Position numbers and translations under genes: made by a program. Below the pieces are notes generated by a model. That model saw nothing but the letters and a program-made list of their open reading frames with translations. It searched no databases and was not told the DNA's origin. Below are positions 49,411-57,630 of a stretch of 64,000 nucleotides of DNA, in pieces (the stretch's first letter is position 1; each line of letters begins with the position of its first letter). Source of the stretch: an uncultured Arthrobacter sp. (GTDB taxonomy: Bacteria; Actinomycetota; Actinomycetes; Actinomycetales; Micrococcaceae); NCBI RefSeq assembly GCF_947495145.1, contig NZ_CANLXP010000010.1:62001-126000 (forward strand), in the 5' to 3' direction.

Positions 49411-49729
49411 GTAAAGTACACGAACTTTCTTCTCATCTTCCCTGCGCACCGGTTGGTGCCCAGAGTCCGCCGAAGGAAAGTCAGACAGTGTCAACCGCTC
49501 TCACGATCTTGGGAGATAGCGCGGGACAAAAGAATGCGTTCATCGACGCAGGCTGCGGCTGAAGGAACCCGGAAATCTCCAGGAACAAGCTCCGGATGCC
49601 GCAAGCAAGTGGTTCAAGTCTATCAGTGGAGCGGTTGCGCTCCTGACGGCGGTTGGCAAGGATGGGCCATGTGTGAGCAAGCCCACCACGCGTGCCACCC
49701 AATAACCTCGTCACATCCCAGGAGAATCC
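49411..49729. other. Divergent intergenic region, helicase/amidohydrolase
   Basis: This 319-base region separates two divergent genes. A TTGACA hexamer is present on the minus strand (49494-49489) upstream of the helicase. I see no convincing gene; DEAD-box helicase genes often have long regulated leaders, but I find no clear structure here. Confidence 0.5.
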
Positions 49730-50959
49730 ATGCCCAACGCCGCCGATATCCGTTCCTCCGCAGCAGACCTTTCCGGGGAAGTGACTGAGCTGCGCCACCG
49801 GCTGCACCAGGAGCCGGAGATCGGACTGCACCTTCCACGGACGCAGGAAAAGGTTCTGGAAGCCCTCGATGGACTCCCCTACGAGGTGAGCATTGGTGAG
49901 GATACGACGTCGGTGACTGCTGTCCTGCGCGGGACGGCACCGTCGTCGGTTGAACAGAAGCCGGTGGTGCTGCTGCGCGGCGACATGGACGCGCTTCCGG
50001 TGCAGGAGCAGACCGGAGTTCCGTACACCTCCCGTATTGACGGCGCCATGCACGCCTGCGGGCATGACCTGCACACAGCCATGCTCGCCGGAGCCGCGCG
50101 AATCCTTGCCGACCGGCGGGATGAACTGGCGGGCGACGTCGTCCTGATGTTCCAGCCCGGCGAGGAGGGTTTCGATGGGGCAGGGGTGATGATCCGCGAA
50201 GGTGTGCTCGAAGCCGCCGGGCGGCGGCCCGATGCTGCGTACGGTATCCACGTGGTGTCCTCACTGCTTCCCAACGGCCTGTTCGCCAGCCGGCCCGGAA
50301 CGCTGATGTCGGCGTCCGATGGACTGTATGTAACGGTCCACGGCGCCGGCGGCCACGGGTCGGCACCCCACCGCGCGAAAGACCCGGTCACCGTTGCGGC
50401 GGAGATTGTCACCAGCCTGCAGACGGTGATCACCCGCCAGTTCGACATGTTCGATCCCGTGGTCCTGACCGTCGGCCTGCTGCATGCGGGAACCAAACGC
50501 AACGTCATCCCCGAATCGGCACGCATCGAAGCAACAATCCGAACGTTCTCCGAGCAGAACCGGGAGCTGATGCGCACCGCGATCCCGCGCCTGGTGAACG
50601 GTATTGCCGAAGCGCACGGGCTCTACGCGACGGTCGAGTATGAAACCGAGTACCCGCTGACCGTGACGGATGAGAGTGAAACCTCAAACCTTGAGAAGCA
50701 CGTGCGGGAGCTGTTCGGCGACGAGCGGTACACGCAGATGGTGAATCCCCTGAGCGGCTCCGAGGACTTCTCCCGTGTGCTTGCGGCAGTGCCCGGGAGC
50801 TTCGTGTTCCTGTCCGCCGTGCAGCCGGGCGTCGACCCAGCGGACACCGCCTTCAATCACTCCCCCTACGCCGCCTTCGATGACAGCATCCTCGCCGACG
50901 GTACGGCCCTCTATGCGCAGCTGGCCCTCGCGCGGATCGAAGAGTTGTCCGGCGCCTGA
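49730..50959 (+). CDS. M20-family amidohydrolase (N-acyl amino acid or hippurate hydrolase type)
   Basis: This 409-residue metallopeptidase-like enzyme has RGDMDALPVQEQTG, MHACGHDLHTAMLAG, PGEEGFDGAG and the C-terminal NPLSGSEDFS, which supply the di-metal site of the M20D group. It should remove an acyl group from an amino acid or related amide. The substrate cannot be told from sequence. It is a single gene, divergent from the helicase. Confidence 0.9.
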   Translation: MPNAADIRSSAADLSGEVTELRHRLHQEPEIGLHLPRTQEKVLEALDGLPYEVSIGEDTTSVTAVLRGTAPSSVEQKPVVLLRGDMDALPVQEQTGVPYTSRIDGAMHACGHDLHTAMLAGAARILADRRDELAGDVVLMFQPGEEGFDGAGVMIREGVLEAAGRRPDAAYGIHVVSSLLPNGLFASRPGTLMSASDGLYVTVHGAGGHGSAPHRAKDPVTVAAEIVTSLQTVITRQFDMFDPVVLTVGLLHAGTKRNVIPESARIEATIRTFSEQNRELMRTAIPRLVNGIAEAHGLYATVEYETEYPLTVTDESETSNLEKHVRELFGDERYTQMVNPLSGSEDFSRVLAAVPGSFVFLSAVQPGVDPADTAFNHSPYAAFDDSILADGTALYAQLALARIEELSGA

Positions 50960-51004
50960 TCCAGCTGCACGGTTGGCTTTGCAGGCCTCGCTACGCTTGT
51001 ACCG

Positions 51005-51874
51005 ATGAGCACGCAACCCGAACCCCAGCCCTTCCCTTCCCAGCCCGTATCCTTCGTGCGCCGAGGTTCGCGCCTGCAGGGTCGGCGTCGCGACGCGTGG
51101 GCTGAGCTGTCTGAGGGCCTGGTGGTGGACGTTCCACGCAGTTCGCAGGCAGACACGTCCGTTGATCCCGGATGGGAGTACGAAGCCGTTGCCTCCTTTG
51201 GCCGTGATGCCCCGCTGGTGGTGGAGGTCGGGTCAGGTCTCGGTGAAGCGGTAGCCCACGCCGCTGCGGCCGATCCTGACCGCAACTTCCTTGCGCTTGA
51301 GGTGTATAAGCCGGGGCTCGCGCAGACCCTGCTGCGCATCGATCAGGGAGGGCTTAGCAACGTGCGCATTGCCCAGGTGAATGCGGCTGAAGCGCTGGCA
51401 ACGATGATCCGCCCGGCTTCGGTTGCCGAGCTGTGGGTCTTCTTCCCCGATCCCTGGCATAAGACCCGCCACCACAAGCGCCGGCTGGTCAAGGATTCCT
51501 TTATTGATCTCGCCGGGCGGGTGCTGAAGCCGGGCGGCATCCTCCGCCTCGCGACCGACTGGTCCGACTACGCGGCGCAAATGCGTGAGGCCGCCAACGC
51601 CTCGCCGCTTTTCGAGAACCTGCACGACGGCGAGCGCGCGGGTTCTGAAAGCCCGCTCACTCAGGTGTGGGCGAGCGGTGTGGAGCACGAGGTCGGTGGT
51701 ACACCGCGCCGTGAAGGGCGTGAACCTGCCGGAACCGCCTCCGCGCAGGAAGGCGAGGACGCCCTCGGCGGCTGGGCGCCGCGGTTCGAGGGACGCATCC
51801 TGACGAGCTTCGAGAATAAGGCTCACGACGTTGGCCGCACGATTTTCGATCTGACGTACCGGAGGGTTTCCTAG
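51005..51874 (+). CDS. trmB: tRNA (guanine-N7-)-methyltransferase
   Basis: This 289-residue enzyme methylates G46 in tRNAs. The SAM site is VEVGSGLGEAVA, and the family signature FFPDPWHKTRHHKRRLV is intact. A 40-residue polar insert (about 215-255, HEVGGTPRREGREPAG and following) interrupts the C-terminal part before FEGRILTSFENKAHDVGR. The stop codon at 51872-51874 overlaps the apparent stop of a decayed gene on the opposite strand. Confidence 0.93.
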   Translation: MSTQPEPQPFPSQPVSFVRRGSRLQGRRRDAWAELSEGLVVDVPRSSQADTSVDPGWEYEAVASFGRDAPLVVEVGSGLGEAVAHAAAADPDRNFLALEVYKPGLAQTLLRIDQGGLSNVRIAQVNAAEALATMIRPASVAELWVFFPDPWHKTRHHKRRLVKDSFIDLAGRVLKPGGILRLATDWSDYAAQMREAANASPLFENLHDGERAGSESPLTQVWASGVEHEVGGTPRREGREPAGTASAQEGEDALGGWAPRFEGRILTSFENKAHDVGRTIFDLTYRRVS

Positions 51875-52102
51875 TTGTTCTCCGCAGGCGGCTGCTGATC
51901 CCGGGGGGTGTCGCTCGAGCCACCCCTCGAGGCCGTCGAGGAGGAGGTCGAGGCCGAGCGGGAACTCATCGCCATAGGAATAGCCCGGTTGAAGCACATG
52001 GTCCGCCGTCAGCTCGGCGAGATACGGGTACTCGTTGACGGGAAGTTTGGCGAGCATGGCGTGCGCCATCGCAGCCGTCTCTTCCTGTTTCATGCCGAAG
52101 GT
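51871..52102 (-). pseudogene. Remnant of a TetR-family regulator (C-terminal part only)
   Basis: The minus strand encodes [19 protein letters not shown], then [19 protein letters not shown] and LLLDGLEGWLERH, which match the C-terminal effector domain of TetR_C-type regulators. The DNA-binding half is missing. A run of six G at 51903-51908 (C on the coding strand) breaks the frame: with five bases the protein would end naturally as PRDQQPPAENN and TAG at 51871-51873. So it is truncated and carries a likely one-base insertion. Confidence 0.65.
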
Positions 52103-52140
52103 CTTTGGCATCCTGCTCGTGATGGCCGGCATCGGATACC

Positions 52141-52614
52141 TGGCATTGATCAACGGCGCCTCCGGCGTGGTGGGTACGGCCGCTGTTCAGCTCGCCAAGC
52201 ATTTCGGGGCAGTTGTCACCGCGGTCTGCAGCACCGGGAACCTTGAGTTGGTGAAGTCTCTCGGTGCCGACAAAGTCGTCGGTAGGCAAAAGCTCATACA
52301 CCCGCAGCCGGAAGCTACTGAAGCCTGGCGGCATTTACCTGACGACCGTACCCTCCTTACAGATACTGATGTGGATGCTGGTGACCCGAAACTTCGGCAA
52401 GACCCGGGCAGGAATCGCGTTCACCGGGCTTCGAAAGCCCCAAGCGATGGCCCAGGACGTGAAGTACATGAGCGATCTGACGGCATCCGGACACTATGTC
52501 CCGGTGATCGACCGAACCTACAATTTGAAGGAAGCCGCTACCGCGCAGGCCCATGCCGAATCAGGGCGCAAAAGTGGCAGCGTAGTCCTCAACCTGCATG
52601 ACCCCGGCGAGTAA
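52141..52614 (+). pseudogene. Remnant of a zinc-type NAD(P)-dependent alcohol dehydrogenase/quinone oxidoreductase
   Basis: The segment starts inside a Rossmann fold ([20 protein letters not shown], then [16 protein letters not shown]) and continues in a different frame as [19 protein letters not shown] through to a stop at 52612-52614. Compared with the family, the first 140 or so residues are missing, and about 25-30 codons are lost at the frame change near 52275-52285. Just upstream (52095-52140) a scrap reading [17 protein letters not shown] resembles the start or end of a DUF4386 protein. This is a non-functional gene scar. Confidence 0.75.
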
Positions 52615-52688
52615 GCGGCCTCCGCGGTAGCGGCACTGTTCCCTCACCGGCACCCATAACCAGCAATACCATCAAGTAAGGAATCACC

Positions 52689-53129
52689 ATGAATGTCACC
52701 GGAGAACACCGTCCGGCGTCCCGACCAGGAAAAGCTGCGGCCGCCCTCCTTCTGGTTGTTGCCGGCTTCCAGGCATCGCTGGCCGGCGGCGCACCCTGGG
52801 CCGCGGCAGCGTACGGAGGAGCGAATTCCGGGGTCTTGCCTAATCCCCTTCGCGCAAGCAGCGCGGTTGCCGCCGTGATCTACCTGGTCCTGGCGGCCGT
52901 TGCCGGAACGTCATGGGTGCCCATTGGGATCCGGCGCCGCTTCATGTACGGTGCCAGCGCCCTGATGGTCATCGGAGCGGCATTGAACGTCGCGTCCCCG
53001 TCGTTTATCGAACGCATCATCTGGGTCCCGGTAACCATCCTGCTGGTGATGACACTCTGGCGTGCGGCCAGGCTCGATGCGGCCCAGGCCCTCCGGACAG
53101 CACCGCGCCCCGTTTTCCGTGTTCAGTAA
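52689..53129 (+). CDS. Small four-helix membrane protein, unknown function
   Basis: This 146-residue protein has four hydrophobic segments (about 16-38, 55-78, 85-104 and 110-128) and a basic C-terminal tail. The ribosome site AAGGA precedes the ATG at suitable distance. I do not recognise a family. It lies just after the gene scar and is co-directional with a small coiled-coil gene 19 bases downstream. Confidence 0.65.
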   Translation: MNVTGEHRPASRPGKAAAALLLVVAGFQASLAGGAPWAAAAYGGANSGVLPNPLRASSAVAAVIYLVLAAVAGTSWVPIGIRRRFMYGASALMVIGAALNVASPSFIERIIWVPVTILLVMTLWRAARLDAAQALRTAPRPVFRVQ

Positions 53130-53148
53130 AGCTTGCTTGAATCGAAGC

Positions 53149-53442
53149 ATGACGGAAACCAAGTTGCAGGCGCTCAAACAGAAACTCGCTGCCGTCAATG
53201 ACCGGATCGACTGCCACGCGCTCAACGCCCCTTCATTCAAGGAGGCACGCGATGTGGTTGCCCAGCACCCCGACGCAAGCCGAGAGGAAGTGGACGAGAC
53301 CCTGTCTGCGCGAGGACTGCCGAGCACCGCTCAGCAGAGCAAGTCCTTGTTTCTGGGTCTCACCTCCCTCGCACGTTTGAACCGGAAACGCATCGGGCTG
53401 GAGGGCCGCATCGCTCGGCTTGAATCACCCGTGCACGAGTAG
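53149..53442 (+). CDS. Small hypothetical coiled-coil protein
   Basis: This 97-residue protein has two charged helical parts (MTETKLQALKQKLAAVNDRI at the start and LARLNRKRIGLEGRIARLE near the end), which look like coiled coils joined by a polar middle. I do not recognise a family. The ATG at 53149 is chosen because the frame upstream overlaps the preceding gene. It converges on the acetyltransferase gene with a 15-base gap. Confidence 0.55.
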   Translation: MTETKLQALKQKLAAVNDRIDCHALNAPSFKEARDVVAQHPDASREEVDETLSARGLPSTAQQSKSLFLGLTSLARLNRKRIGLEGRIARLESPVHE

Positions 53443-53457
53443 AAAGCCAGCAGCCCT

Positions 53458-54027
53458 CTAGTTGCTCAGGGAACGAACCATTCGTGCAGGTGAACCCACG
53501 ACAATGGCATTCGCTGGCACGTCCCTTGTCACAACGGCGGCCGCCGCGACAACGGAGTTATCTCCAATCGATACGCCCGGAAGGATGGTTGCGTTCGAAC
53601 CGACCCATACGTTCCGACCGGTGACGACAGGAGCCGGGTGCATATCTGCACGCTTCGATGGATCGAGATCATGGTTGAGCGTTGCTATCACCACGTTGTG
53701 CCCAATCAGGCAGTCGTCTCCAATGACCACGCCGCCTTGGTCCTGCAATTTACATCCGGCATTGAGGAAGATCCGCTGCCCAAGAGTGATGTTTTTCCCG
53801 AAGTCCGAGTAGAATGGCGGGAAGACCGTTACGGATGGGTCAACCGGCTTCCCGGTCAGTTGCGACAACAGCTCGCGCACACGCGCCGGTTCTTGGTAGC
53901 CACTGTTAAGTTCACCTGTGATGCGCAGTGCTTCCTGGCTCACATCGTGCATCACCCCGTGCAGCGGTGAGTTCCCGCTGATGGTCTCACCGGCATTCAG
54001 CGCAGCGAGAAGATCGCTAAGATCCAC
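53458..54027 (-). CDS. Sugar O-acetyltransferase (maltose/galactoside acetyltransferase-like, hexapeptide repeat)
   Basis: This 189-residue protein has a short N-terminal helix region (ALNAGETISGNSPLHGVMHD) and a left-handed beta-helix of hexapeptide repeats. The catalytic His is in ATLNHDLDP, and the C-terminal coil VWVGSNATILPGVSIGDNSVVAAAAVV, shown in part, forms the acetyl-CoA pocket. It belongs to the LacA/Maa group. Substrate is unknown. It may be co-transcribed with nothing; both neighbours are separated or convergent. Confidence 0.88.
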   Translation of the reverse strand: MDLSDLLAALNAGETISGNSPLHGVMHDVSQEALRITGELNSGYQEPARVRELLSQLTGKPVDPSVTVFPPFYSDFGKNITLGQRIFLNAGCKLQDQGGVVIGDDCLIGHNVVIATLNHDLDPSKRADMHPAPVVTGRNVWVGSNATILPGVSIGDNSVVAAAAVVTRDVPANAIVVGSPARMVRSLSN

Positions 54028-54097
54028 GTTTGCTCCTTAAGGAATGCGGTGACTGCGATTACGGGCTACGCCAAACTGGCTAGCTGTGGAAGTACTG

Positions 54098-54943
54098 CTA
54101 CCGGGAGGTGACGGTGACGTCGATATAGCGCTTGAGCGCTTCCCTCGCTTCAGGATCAGACACCATAGGCACCGTCATCACAACATAGTCGCGCGGCGGA
54201 ACGTCGGAGCCGATGTTGATCGGGAACGTGAACAAGCCGTCCGGACCGGCAAACACGGTCGGCTGACTTACGTAGTTGTAGTCGGTATTCGGCCAACCGA
54301 GCATGACGTAGATCTCCTGCCCAGGAGCGTAACCGGAACCGACGACGACGAGCGTGGCGTGCTGCTGAACAGTTGCCGCTGGCGCTGAGGTGCCTGGTGA
54401 AACCGGCTCCACGGTCACGCTCTCGAAGTGGGACGGCTGGCTGGGCGACACATCGGGCACCTCAGGGATCACCGGCGCAAGCGGGTTCGGCTCACCGTGC
54501 GGCGGCGGGACGAATGGATCGTTCACGCCCGCAGGAAGCGGCTCAAGCGTAGGCGCAGGCGTCTCAGGACTTTCCGATGCGGCTTCAACCGTCGGTTCCG
54601 GAACCCACTCCTGGCTCGGCAAAGCAGCATCCTTCGTCTCCTCAACCATCTGCCCGGGCTCCTCCGGTACCGGCGTCACCACCTCCGGTAGCGGCGCTGC
54701 CTCCTCCGGAATGGGCGTTAGCACCTCCGGTAGCGGCGTCGCCTCCGCAGGTTCCGGAGTCACCTCGGCAGGCACAGGCGTGGCCCGCTCAGGCTCCGGC
54801 GTCGCCCCCTGAGCCGTCACCGCGGCCGACGGCGCAGCAGACTCAGGTCCGGCAGCAGACCGGACATCAGGTTGATCGACGGCGGAGCAGCCAGCAAGGA
54901 GAGTTGCTGCAGCGATAGCGGTGAGAGCGGATAGCTTCGACAA
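54098..54943 (-). CDS. Pro/Glu-rich surface lipoprotein, unknown function (TTG start)
   Basis: The best start is TTG at 54943, preceded by GGAGG with seven bases between. It gives a clean lipoprotein signal of 18 residues (MSKLSALTAIAAATLLAG) and Cys19. The ATG at 55018 would add 25 residues that spoil the signal. The mature protein (281 residues in all) has a spacer of about 50 residues built from TP-x-P-x-E-like repeats (47-96), a further Pro-rich stretch, and a C-terminal beta-rich domain (ATLVVVGSGYAPGQEIYVMLG). It is likely exported and tethered to the membrane. Confidence 0.75.
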   Translation of the reverse strand: MSKLSALTAIAAATLLAGCSAVDQPDVRSAAGPESAAPSAAVTAQGATPEPERATPVPAEVTPEPAEATPLPEVLTPIPEEAAPLPEVVTPVPEEPGQMVEETKDAALPSQEWVPEPTVEAASESPETPAPTLEPLPAGVNDPFVPPPHGEPNPLAPVIPEVPDVSPSQPSHFESVTVEPVSPGTSAPAATVQQHATLVVVGSGYAPGQEIYVMLGWPNTDYNYVSQPTVFAGPDGLFTFPINIGSDVPPRDYVVMTVPMVSDPEAREALKRYIDVTVTSR

Positions 54944-55118
54944 CGGCGTACCTCCGTCAAGGAAATAGAAAGCGGGGAATCGCCTGTCAGGGTACTCCTG
55001 CATCGCTGCATCCCCCACAACGCACGCTACCGCGTGAAGGAACTCGCCAACAGCACGGAACGGTCACGAGAGAGAACCGTTACACACCAGACTGCCGGAC
55101 GATGTCGGGTAATGCACC

Positions 55119-55631
55119 TTAACCGTGGACGTCGGAGAGGTGATGAACGACGTCGTGCAGTCCGTACTGCGCGAGGGTTGCAATGGTGAAGCGCGAACCG
55201 TTGCTGCGGCGCCCCACGCGCTCCCAGTCTTCGACGGAATCCAACAGCGCGGCATACGCCTCGCCTGCCACGACCAGTTGCGTCGCTACGCGGTCCGGAT
55301 TCTCCGCACCGTAGTTCTTCTCCCGCGCGGTGCGGTCCTGGTCCCAGTCATCGAAGAGCGGGTCCTCCTGCGCCAACATCAGTTCTGTGCGCTCCGCGAA
55401 CAACACATAGACGTCCCGGACGTGCGCAGAATACTCCAGTGCCGACCAGGTGCTCTCGTCAGGCCTGTCGCGCACCTCCGGCCGTCCCAGAACATTCCGC
55501 CACCGGGGAAAGCCTGCCCGATGCTCCGCGGCAATCCCCTCAGGCGGGTGCTGCGCCGCATCGAAGCTGCACTCGGCGCACGGGCGCCGAAGTACCCATG
55601 TCCAGTCCTTGGTATCCGGTTCAATAGCCAT
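55119..55631 (-). CDS. DinB-family protein
   Basis: This 170-residue protein has a DinB-like four-helix bundle with possible metal ligands in EYSAHVRDVY and GLHDVVHHLSD. The family includes thiol-dependent S-transferases that use bacillithiol or mycothiol. The N-terminal part (DWTWVLRRPCAECSFDA) is a typical addition. The function is not known. It is divergent from the membrane-protein gene of the 55732-58439 unit. Confidence 0.82.
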   Translation of the reverse strand: MAIEPDTKDWTWVLRRPCAECSFDAAQHPPEGIAAEHRAGFPRWRNVLGRPEVRDRPDESTWSALEYSAHVRDVYVLFAERTELMLAQEDPLFDDWDQDRTAREKNYGAENPDRVATQLVVAGEAYAALLDSVEDWERVGRRSNGSRFTIATLAQYGLHDVVHHLSDVHG

Positions 55632-55700
55632 GCTCCGAAGAGTATCTGGACGGTCTCTGGTTCAACGCCGTATGACCGCGGGTTTCCAATACCTCTTGCA

Positions 55701-55731
55701 GCAAACAACTTTGTGATGCAAAGTAGTTTGC
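55701..55731 (+). promoter_or_regulatory. Palindromic operator touching the first start codon of the wHTH-ABC unit
   Basis: GCAAACAACTTTG (55701-55713) and CAAAGTAGTTTGC (55719-55731) form 13-base arms with one mismatch around a five-base spacer. The palindrome ends one base before the GTG at 55732 and replaces any Shine-Dalgarno sequence. It is A/T-richer than its surroundings. The winged-helix regulator encoded two genes later is the obvious candidate to bind it. This is inference. Confidence 0.75.
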
Positions 55732-56400
55732 GTGAACTCCGCGAAGAAAGCCACTGAAAGCTCCCGCCAGTTCGACGATGAGCCGCCGCTGGACCTCAAC
55801 GAAGCTCTAGGTGTGGTTGCCGAAGCCGAAAAGCGGGCGCGCCGCGAGCTCCGCGGTAACGGTGCCTGGGTTTACCTCCTCTGGGCCCTCACCTGGTTCC
55901 TCGGATTCGGCACCCTGCACGGGTCCCGTAACGGGTGGATACCGGTCGAACCTTCCACCGCGCTCGTACTGTTCGGCCTCCTCGTTGCCGCGGGGGTCGG
56001 TGCCACTATCGTGATATTCGGCCGGCAAAGCCGGGGCATCCGCGGACACTCAACCTTCATCGGCGGCTTTTATGCCCTCGCCTGGATCCTGGGATTCGCC
56101 GTGATGGGTGTGCTGAGCAGCGCAATCGGCGTAGCGGTGGAGGGCTTCTGGCTCCGGGGCATGCTCATCAACGGCATCGCCATCCTGATTGTCGGCCTGC
56201 TGTACATCACCGGCGGCACCACCTTCAACGATGTAGTCCAGGTGGTGATGGGCGTGTGGTTCCTCGTGGTGGATATCGCCTCGATCATCGCCGGACCCGA
56301 GCACTTCCTCACCGTGTTCTTCATCTTCGGCTCGGGCGGCTTCTTTGTGGGTGCCGCCGTGCAGGCTCTTCGTCAGCGGCGGGGACCGGTCAATGCCTGA
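55732..56400 (+). CDS. Multi-pass membrane protein of the wHTH-ABC unit
   Basis: This 222-residue protein has a polar N-terminus (residues 1-42) containing LNEALGVVAEAEKRARREL, and then about five to six membrane segments. It contains no recognised catalytic motif. GTG at 55732 is the first start and follows a palindrome directly, with no ribosome site, so the mRNA could be leaderless. Its stop overlaps the regulator gene by eight bases. Membrane proteins of this kind are often encoded next to small winged-helix regulators and may act as a sensor; that is a guess. Confidence 0.78.
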   Translation: MNSAKKATESSRQFDDEPPLDLNEALGVVAEAEKRARRELRGNGAWVYLLWALTWFLGFGTLHGSRNGWIPVEPSTALVLFGLLVAAGVGATIVIFGRQSRGIRGHSTFIGGFYALAWILGFAVMGVLSSAIGVAVEGFWLRGMLINGIAILIVGLLYITGGTTFNDVVQVVMGVWFLVVDIASIIAGPEHFLTVFFIFGSGGFFVGAAVQALRQRRGPVNA

Positions 56401-56701
56401 ACTCGATCCCGTCATCCACGCCGAATCCCGCCTTCGGGCCATCACCACACTGAACGAAGTCGGCGAACGTAACCGGATTGCGTTCACCAAGCTGCAGAAA
56501 ATCCTCGACATGACCGCGGGCAACCTCTCCACCCATCTGCGCAAGCTCGAAGACGCCGGCTACGTGACCGTCACAAAAACGATAGAGGGCCGCACGCCCG
56601 CCACCTACGTGGCGATCACTCCCGCAGGCACCGCCGCCTACGCCGCCTACCGCTCGGCCCTGCACCAGCTCCTCACCACCGAACTCACGGAGAAGTCATG
56701 A
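56393..56701 (+). CDS. Winged-helix transcriptional regulator (HTH_34-like)
   Basis: This 102-residue protein is almost only a DNA-binding domain. It has HAESRLRAITTLNEVGERN, the recognition region FTKLQKILDMTAGNLSTHLRKLE (partly shown), and a wing with VTVTKTIEGRTPATYVAITPAG. There is no metal or ligand domain. It overlaps the upstream gene by eight bases and the ABC ATPase gene by four, so all are translated together. It is the best candidate to bind the palindrome at 55701-55731 and to autoregulate the unit. Confidence 0.88.
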   Translation: MPELDPVIHAESRLRAITTLNEVGERNRIAFTKLQKILDMTAGNLSTHLRKLEDAGYVTVTKTIEGRTPATYVAITPAGTAAYAAYRSALHQLLTTELTEKS

Positions 56702-57630
56702 CCTCACCCAGCCTGGCACCAGGCCACACCTGTACAACGACGGCGCCCCTCGCCTCCGCGGAAGCGGTCACCAAATCCTTCGGGAAGAGTACTGCTCTCG
56801 CCGGGGTTACCCTGCAGATCCATGCCGGCGAATCAGTCGGCCTGCTTGGCCCGAATGGCGCCGGCAAGTCCATCCTGATCGGCCTGCTCTCAGGACTCCG
56901 CCGGCCAGACTCCGGCACCATCCGCCTCTTCGGCGGCAATCCGTCCAACCCCCGCACCCGCCTGCGGCTCGGCATCACCCCTCAGGCAACGGCTGTGCCG
57001 CAGAACCTGACTGTAGGTGAGGCTGTGCGTTTCGTTGCGGGGCACTATCCCGACCCTGTCCCCACTGCACAGCTCCTTATGGACTTCGGGCTGTTGGAGG
57101 CTGAACGCAAACAGTGCGGCGGGCTTTCCGGCGGACAACAGCGGCGCCTACTTGTGGCCCTTGCGCTGGTGGGCAGGCCTGAGCTCGTCATCCTCGACGA
57201 ACCGACCACCGGGCTGGACGTCGATGCGCGCGAGACGCTGTGGCGCCAGCTCCGTGCATACCGGAATGCCGGCGGCACGTTACTCATCACCAGCCACTAC
57301 CTCGAGGAAATCCAGGCGCTTTCGAGCCGGATAGTAGTCATCGACCGGGGAACAGTCATCGCCGACGGAACGGTGGACGAGATCCGCAGCCGGGTGGCAG
57401 TGAGCAAAGTGTCGTTCGAAACAGACCTGCCGCCGTCGTCGTTCCTGTCCCTCCCCCACGCCGTTGACGTGACGGTCAGCGACAGCGGACGCACCACCGT
57501 GGTCACGCAGGATGCCGATGCCACGGTACGCGAACTGGTGCAGCGCGGACTGGCTTTCGCCCAGCTCGAAGTTCACGGAGCCACCCTCGAAGAAGCCTTC
57601 CTCGCCCTCACAGCCAAGGAGCAGCCATGA
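56698..57630 (+). CDS. ABC transporter ATP-binding protein (ABC-2 type)
   Basis: This 310-residue protein has Walker A GPNGAGKSIL, signature LSGGQQRRLL, Walker B LVILDEPTTGLD and the H-loop ITSHYLEE, and a C-terminal extension of about 90 residues as in drug-type ABC-2 exporters (DrrA-like). Ile after GKS replaces the usual Thr, which is uncommon but not necessarily inactivating. It starts four bases inside the regulator gene and ends four bases inside the permease gene. Confidence 0.92.
   Translation: MTSPSLAPGHTCTTTAPLASAEAVTKSFGKSTALAGVTLQIHAGESVGLLGPNGAGKSILIGLLSGLRRPDSGTIRLFGGNPSNPRTRLRLGITPQATAVPQNLTVGEAVRFVAGHYPDPVPTAQLLMDFGLLEAERKQCGGLSGGQQRRLLVALALVGRPELVILDEPTTGLDVDARETLWRQLRAYRNAGGTLLITSHYLEEIQALSSRIVVIDRGTVIADGTVDEIRSRVAVSKVSFETDLPPSSFLSLPHAVDVTVSDSGRTTVVTQDADATVRELVQRGLAFAQLEVHGATLEEAFLALTAKEQP

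Noticed and set aside
55724-55729. TAGTTT as a -10 box for a leaderless transcript of the 55732 gene
   Set aside because: The hexamer fits TANNNT but sits only two bases before the GTG, too near for initiation at that codon. It is better explained as part of the palindrome.
56698-57630. Ile after GKS in Walker A as evidence of an inactive ATPase
   Set aside because: The Lys and Ser that bind the phosphates and Mg are kept, and all other ATPase motifs are intact, so loss of function cannot be claimed.
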